A DNA stretch of 64,000 bases. Origin: Pseudomonas sp. H9. GTDB lineage: Bacteria > Pseudomonadota > Gammaproteobacteria > Pseudomonadales > Pseudomonadaceae. Below are positions 62,266 to 64,000 of this stretch, in pieces. Position 1 is the stretch's first letter; every line of letters starts with the position of its first letter. A model generated the notes under the pieces. The model saw nothing but the letters and a program-made list of their open reading frames with translations, searched no databases and had not been told where the DNA came from. The stretch lies in contig NZ_SMOK01000022.1 in assembly GCF_004353925.1 (NCBI RefSeq), forward strand, positions 86,554 to 150,553, read 5' to 3'. A program made the translations under genes and the position numbers.

Positions 62266-63828
62266 ATGTTGGACGCCACGCTTAAAACTCAGTTGAAAAC
62301 CTACCTGGAGCGGGTCACTCAGCCGATCGAGATCGTCGCTTCCCTCGATGACGGCGCGAAGTCCCGCGAATTACGCGACCTGCTGGTTGAAATCGCCAGC
62401 TTGTCCACCCTGATTACCTTGCGTGAGGACGGTAACGACGCCCGTCGTCCTTCGTTCTCGCTCAACCGCCCTGGTGCCGCGATCAGCTTGCGCTTTGCCG
62501 GTATCCCCATGGGCCATGAGTTCACCTCGTTGGTGCTGGCGTTGCTGCAAGTGGGCGGTCACCCGTCCAAGGCCAGCGCCGAACTGATCGAGCAGATCAG
62601 TGCACTCAAAGGTGAGTTCAACTTTGAAACCTACTTCTCGCTGTCGTGCCAGAACTGCCCGGACGTGGTCCAAGCGCTGAACCTGATGGCGGTGCTCAAC
62701 CCGAACGTTCGCCATGTGGCCATCGACGGCGCTCTGTTCCAGGACGAAGTCGAAGCACGCAAAGTCATGGCGGTGCCGAGCGTCTACCTCAATGGCGAAG
62801 TGTTTGGCCAGGGCCGCATGGGCCTGGAAGAGATCGTCGCCAAGTTGGACACCAGTGCCAGTGAGCGTCAGGCTGAGAAGATCAACGCCAAAGATGCCTT
62901 CGACGTGCTGGTCGTCGGCGGTGGCCCGGCCGGTGCTGCAGCGGCCATCTACGCGGCTCGTAAAGGCATTCGTACGGGTGTCGCGGCCGAGCGTTTCGGT
63001 GGGCAGGTGCTCGATACCATGGCCATCGAAAACTTCATCTCGGTACAGGAAACCGAAGGCCCGAAATTGGCCATGGCCCTGGAAGAACACGTCAAGCAGT
63101 ACGACGTCGACATCATGAACCTGCAACGTGGTGAAGCGCTGATTCCGGCTACTGAGGGTGGCCTGCACGAGGTGCGTCTGGCCAGTGGTGCCTCGCTCAA
63201 GGCCAAAACCGTGATTCTGGCCACCGGCGCCCGCTGGCGTGAAATGAACGTGCCGGGTGAAAAAGAGTACCGCAGCCGTGGCGTGGCCTACTGCCCACAC
63301 TGCGATGGCCCGCTGTTCAAAGGCAAGCGCGTGGCGGTGATTGGCGGTGGCAACTCGGGTGTCGAAGCGGCCATCGACCTGGCCGGTATTGTCGCCCAGG
63401 TAACGCTGATCGAGTTCGATAGCCAATTGCGAGCCGACGCGGTGTTGCAGCGTAAACTGCACAGCTTGCCGAACGTGAAAGTGATCACCAGCGCGCTGAC
63501 CACCGAAGTGTTGGGTGATGGAGAGAAGGTCAATGGCCTGCGCTACAAGGATCGCAACACTGACGAACTGCACGACATCGCACTGGAAGGGATCTTTGTG
63601 CAGATCGGCCTGTTGCCCAACACCGATTGGCTCAAGGGCACAGTAGAGTTGTCTCCACGCGGCGAGATCATTGTTGATGCCCGTGGCCAGACCAACCAGC
63701 CGGGTGTGTTTGCCGCTGGTGATGTGACCACGGTGCCCTACAAGCAGATCGTCATTGCGGTGGGCGAGGGTGCCAAGGCTTCGCTGGCCGCGTTCGATCA
63801 CTTGATCCGGACTTCGGCGCCGGCCTGA
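62266..63828 (+). CDS. ahpF: Alkyl hydroperoxide reductase flavoprotein AhpF
   Basis: A 520-residue NADH-dependent disulfide reductase for AhpC. Two thioredoxin-like N-terminal domains have the redox pair SCQNCPD (near 129-132). The FAD domain starts at VVGGGPAGAAAAIYAAR (near 213), and the second active-site pair is CPHCDG (near 343-346). The C-terminal GVFAAGDVTTVPYKQ is intact. AAGGA precedes the ATG. Confidence 0.96.
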   Translation: MLDATLKTQLKTYLERVTQPIEIVASLDDGAKSRELRDLLVEIASLSTLITLREDGNDARRPSFSLNRPGAAISLRFAGIPMGHEFTSLVLALLQVGGHPSKASAELIEQISALKGEFNFETYFSLSCQNCPDVVQALNLMAVLNPNVRHVAIDGALFQDEVEARKVMAVPSVYLNGEVFGQGRMGLEEIVAKLDTSASERQAEKINAKDAFDVLVVGGGPAGAAAAIYAARKGIRTGVAAERFGGQVLDTMAIENFISVQETEGPKLAMALEEHVKQYDVDIMNLQRGEALIPATEGGLHEVRLASGASLKAKTVILATGARWREMNVPGEKEYRSRGVAYCPHCDGPLFKGKRVAVIGGGNSGVEAAIDLAGIVAQVTLIEFDSQLRADAVLQRKLHSLPNVKVITSALTTEVLGDGEKVNGLRYKDRNTDELHDIALEGIFVQIGLLPNTDWLKGTVELSPRGEIIVDARGQTNQPGVFAAGDVTTVPYKQIVIAVGEGAKASLAAFDHLIRTSAPA

Positions 63829-63831
63829 AAC

Positions 63832-63922
63832 ATCGCGGGGCAAGCCCGCTCCCACAGTGGGAGCAACTGCCTTGCATCGACCATGAAGCCAGCTCCCGGT
63901 GGGAGCTGGCTTGCCCTGCGAT
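63832..63922. repeat. REP cluster downstream of ahpF
   Basis: An incomplete pair starting with CATCGCGGGGCAAGCCCGCT and a different hairpin, GCCAGCTCCC-GGT-GGGAGCTGGC (63888-63910). It separates ahpF from its duplicated fragment. Confidence 0.8.
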
Positions 63923-63940
63923 CTGGCGCGAAGCGGCAGC

Positions 63941-64000
63941 TTGTCTCCACGCGGCGAGATCATTGTTGATGCCCGTGGCCAGACCAACCTGCCGGGTGTG
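63941..64000 (+). pseudogene. Second copy of an internal ahpF segment, cut by the window end
   Basis: The last 60 bases repeat ahpF 63649-63708 with a single substitution (CAG to CTG at 63989-63991, Gln to Leu). It has no start or ribosome site of its own and follows non-coding REP sequence, so it looks like a remnant of duplication. How far it continues cannot be seen. Confidence 0.75.

Noticed and set aside
1..64000. tRNA, rRNA, prophage, insertion sequence or integron
   Set aside because: No cloverleaf, transposase, integrase or attachment sites were seen on either strand.

Overview
The window is a typical stretch of a fluorescent Pseudomonas chromosome, most likely the P. putida group. 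The basis is GC-rich coding, dense copies of a GCGGGCTTGCCCCGCGA-type REP palindrome between genes, an ampR-ampC pair, and a glycogen/trehalose operon (glgA-treZ-malQ-treY-DUF2934-glgX) close to gnd-zwf. These orders are recalled from known pseudomonads; no database search was run. There are no rRNA or tRNA genes, no insertion sequences, no prophage and no CRISPR array.

Layout. 1-10950 (minus strand): alpha-glucan and trehalose operon, ending in a truncated EEP-family phosphodiesterase. 11364-18930: acetyltransferase, a 55-residue coiled-coil protein, gnd-zwf (pentose phosphate / Entner-Doudoroff entry), nhaB, a dienoyl-CoA isomerase-like crotonase, nudC and a TSUP permease. 19031-25886: TetR regulator, SCO and PCuAC copper chaperones, cytochrome b561 plus PepSY protein, a SotB-like exporter, and a LysE exporter with a flavin monooxygenase. 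26334-28281: a more AT-rich island with an ECF sigma factor, a small secreted protein and a LapG-like cysteine protease. 28589-34095: formate dehydrogenase-N operon (fdnGHI-fdhE) with cysteine in place of selenocysteine, preceded by a SufR-like Fe-S regulator and a histidine-bearing helical secreted protein. 35860-38111: SH3-domain envelope protein and ppnN.

38225-43869 is an aromatic alcohol/aldehyde catabolic unit: benzaldehyde dehydrogenase, aryl-alcohol dehydrogenase, a MetA-type outer-membrane protein and a sigma-54 activator, behind a near-consensus -24/-12 promoter with two upstream dyads. 43971-46148 is the divergent ampC/ampR pair. 46130-49138 is a DUF4132 protein with a small partner. 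49279-52981 holds an AraC regulator, an SBF-type transporter, a bestrophin and a DUF899 protein. 53281-54839 is a tsdBA-like thiosulfate dehydrogenase pair behind a cluster of inverted repeats. 55041-57354 is galU and gor, separated by tandem heptamers. 57550-61446 is a minimal chaperone-usher locus (subunit, chaperone, usher, no adhesin). 61581-63828 is ahpC-ahpF, followed by REP sequence and a second copy of part of ahpF that runs off the window end.

Most of this is core metabolism, envelope and stress defence. The least explained parts are the ECF/LapG-like island, the His-helix protein with the Fe-S-type regulator, the DUF4132 pair, the tsdBA operator region and the ahpF 3' duplication.
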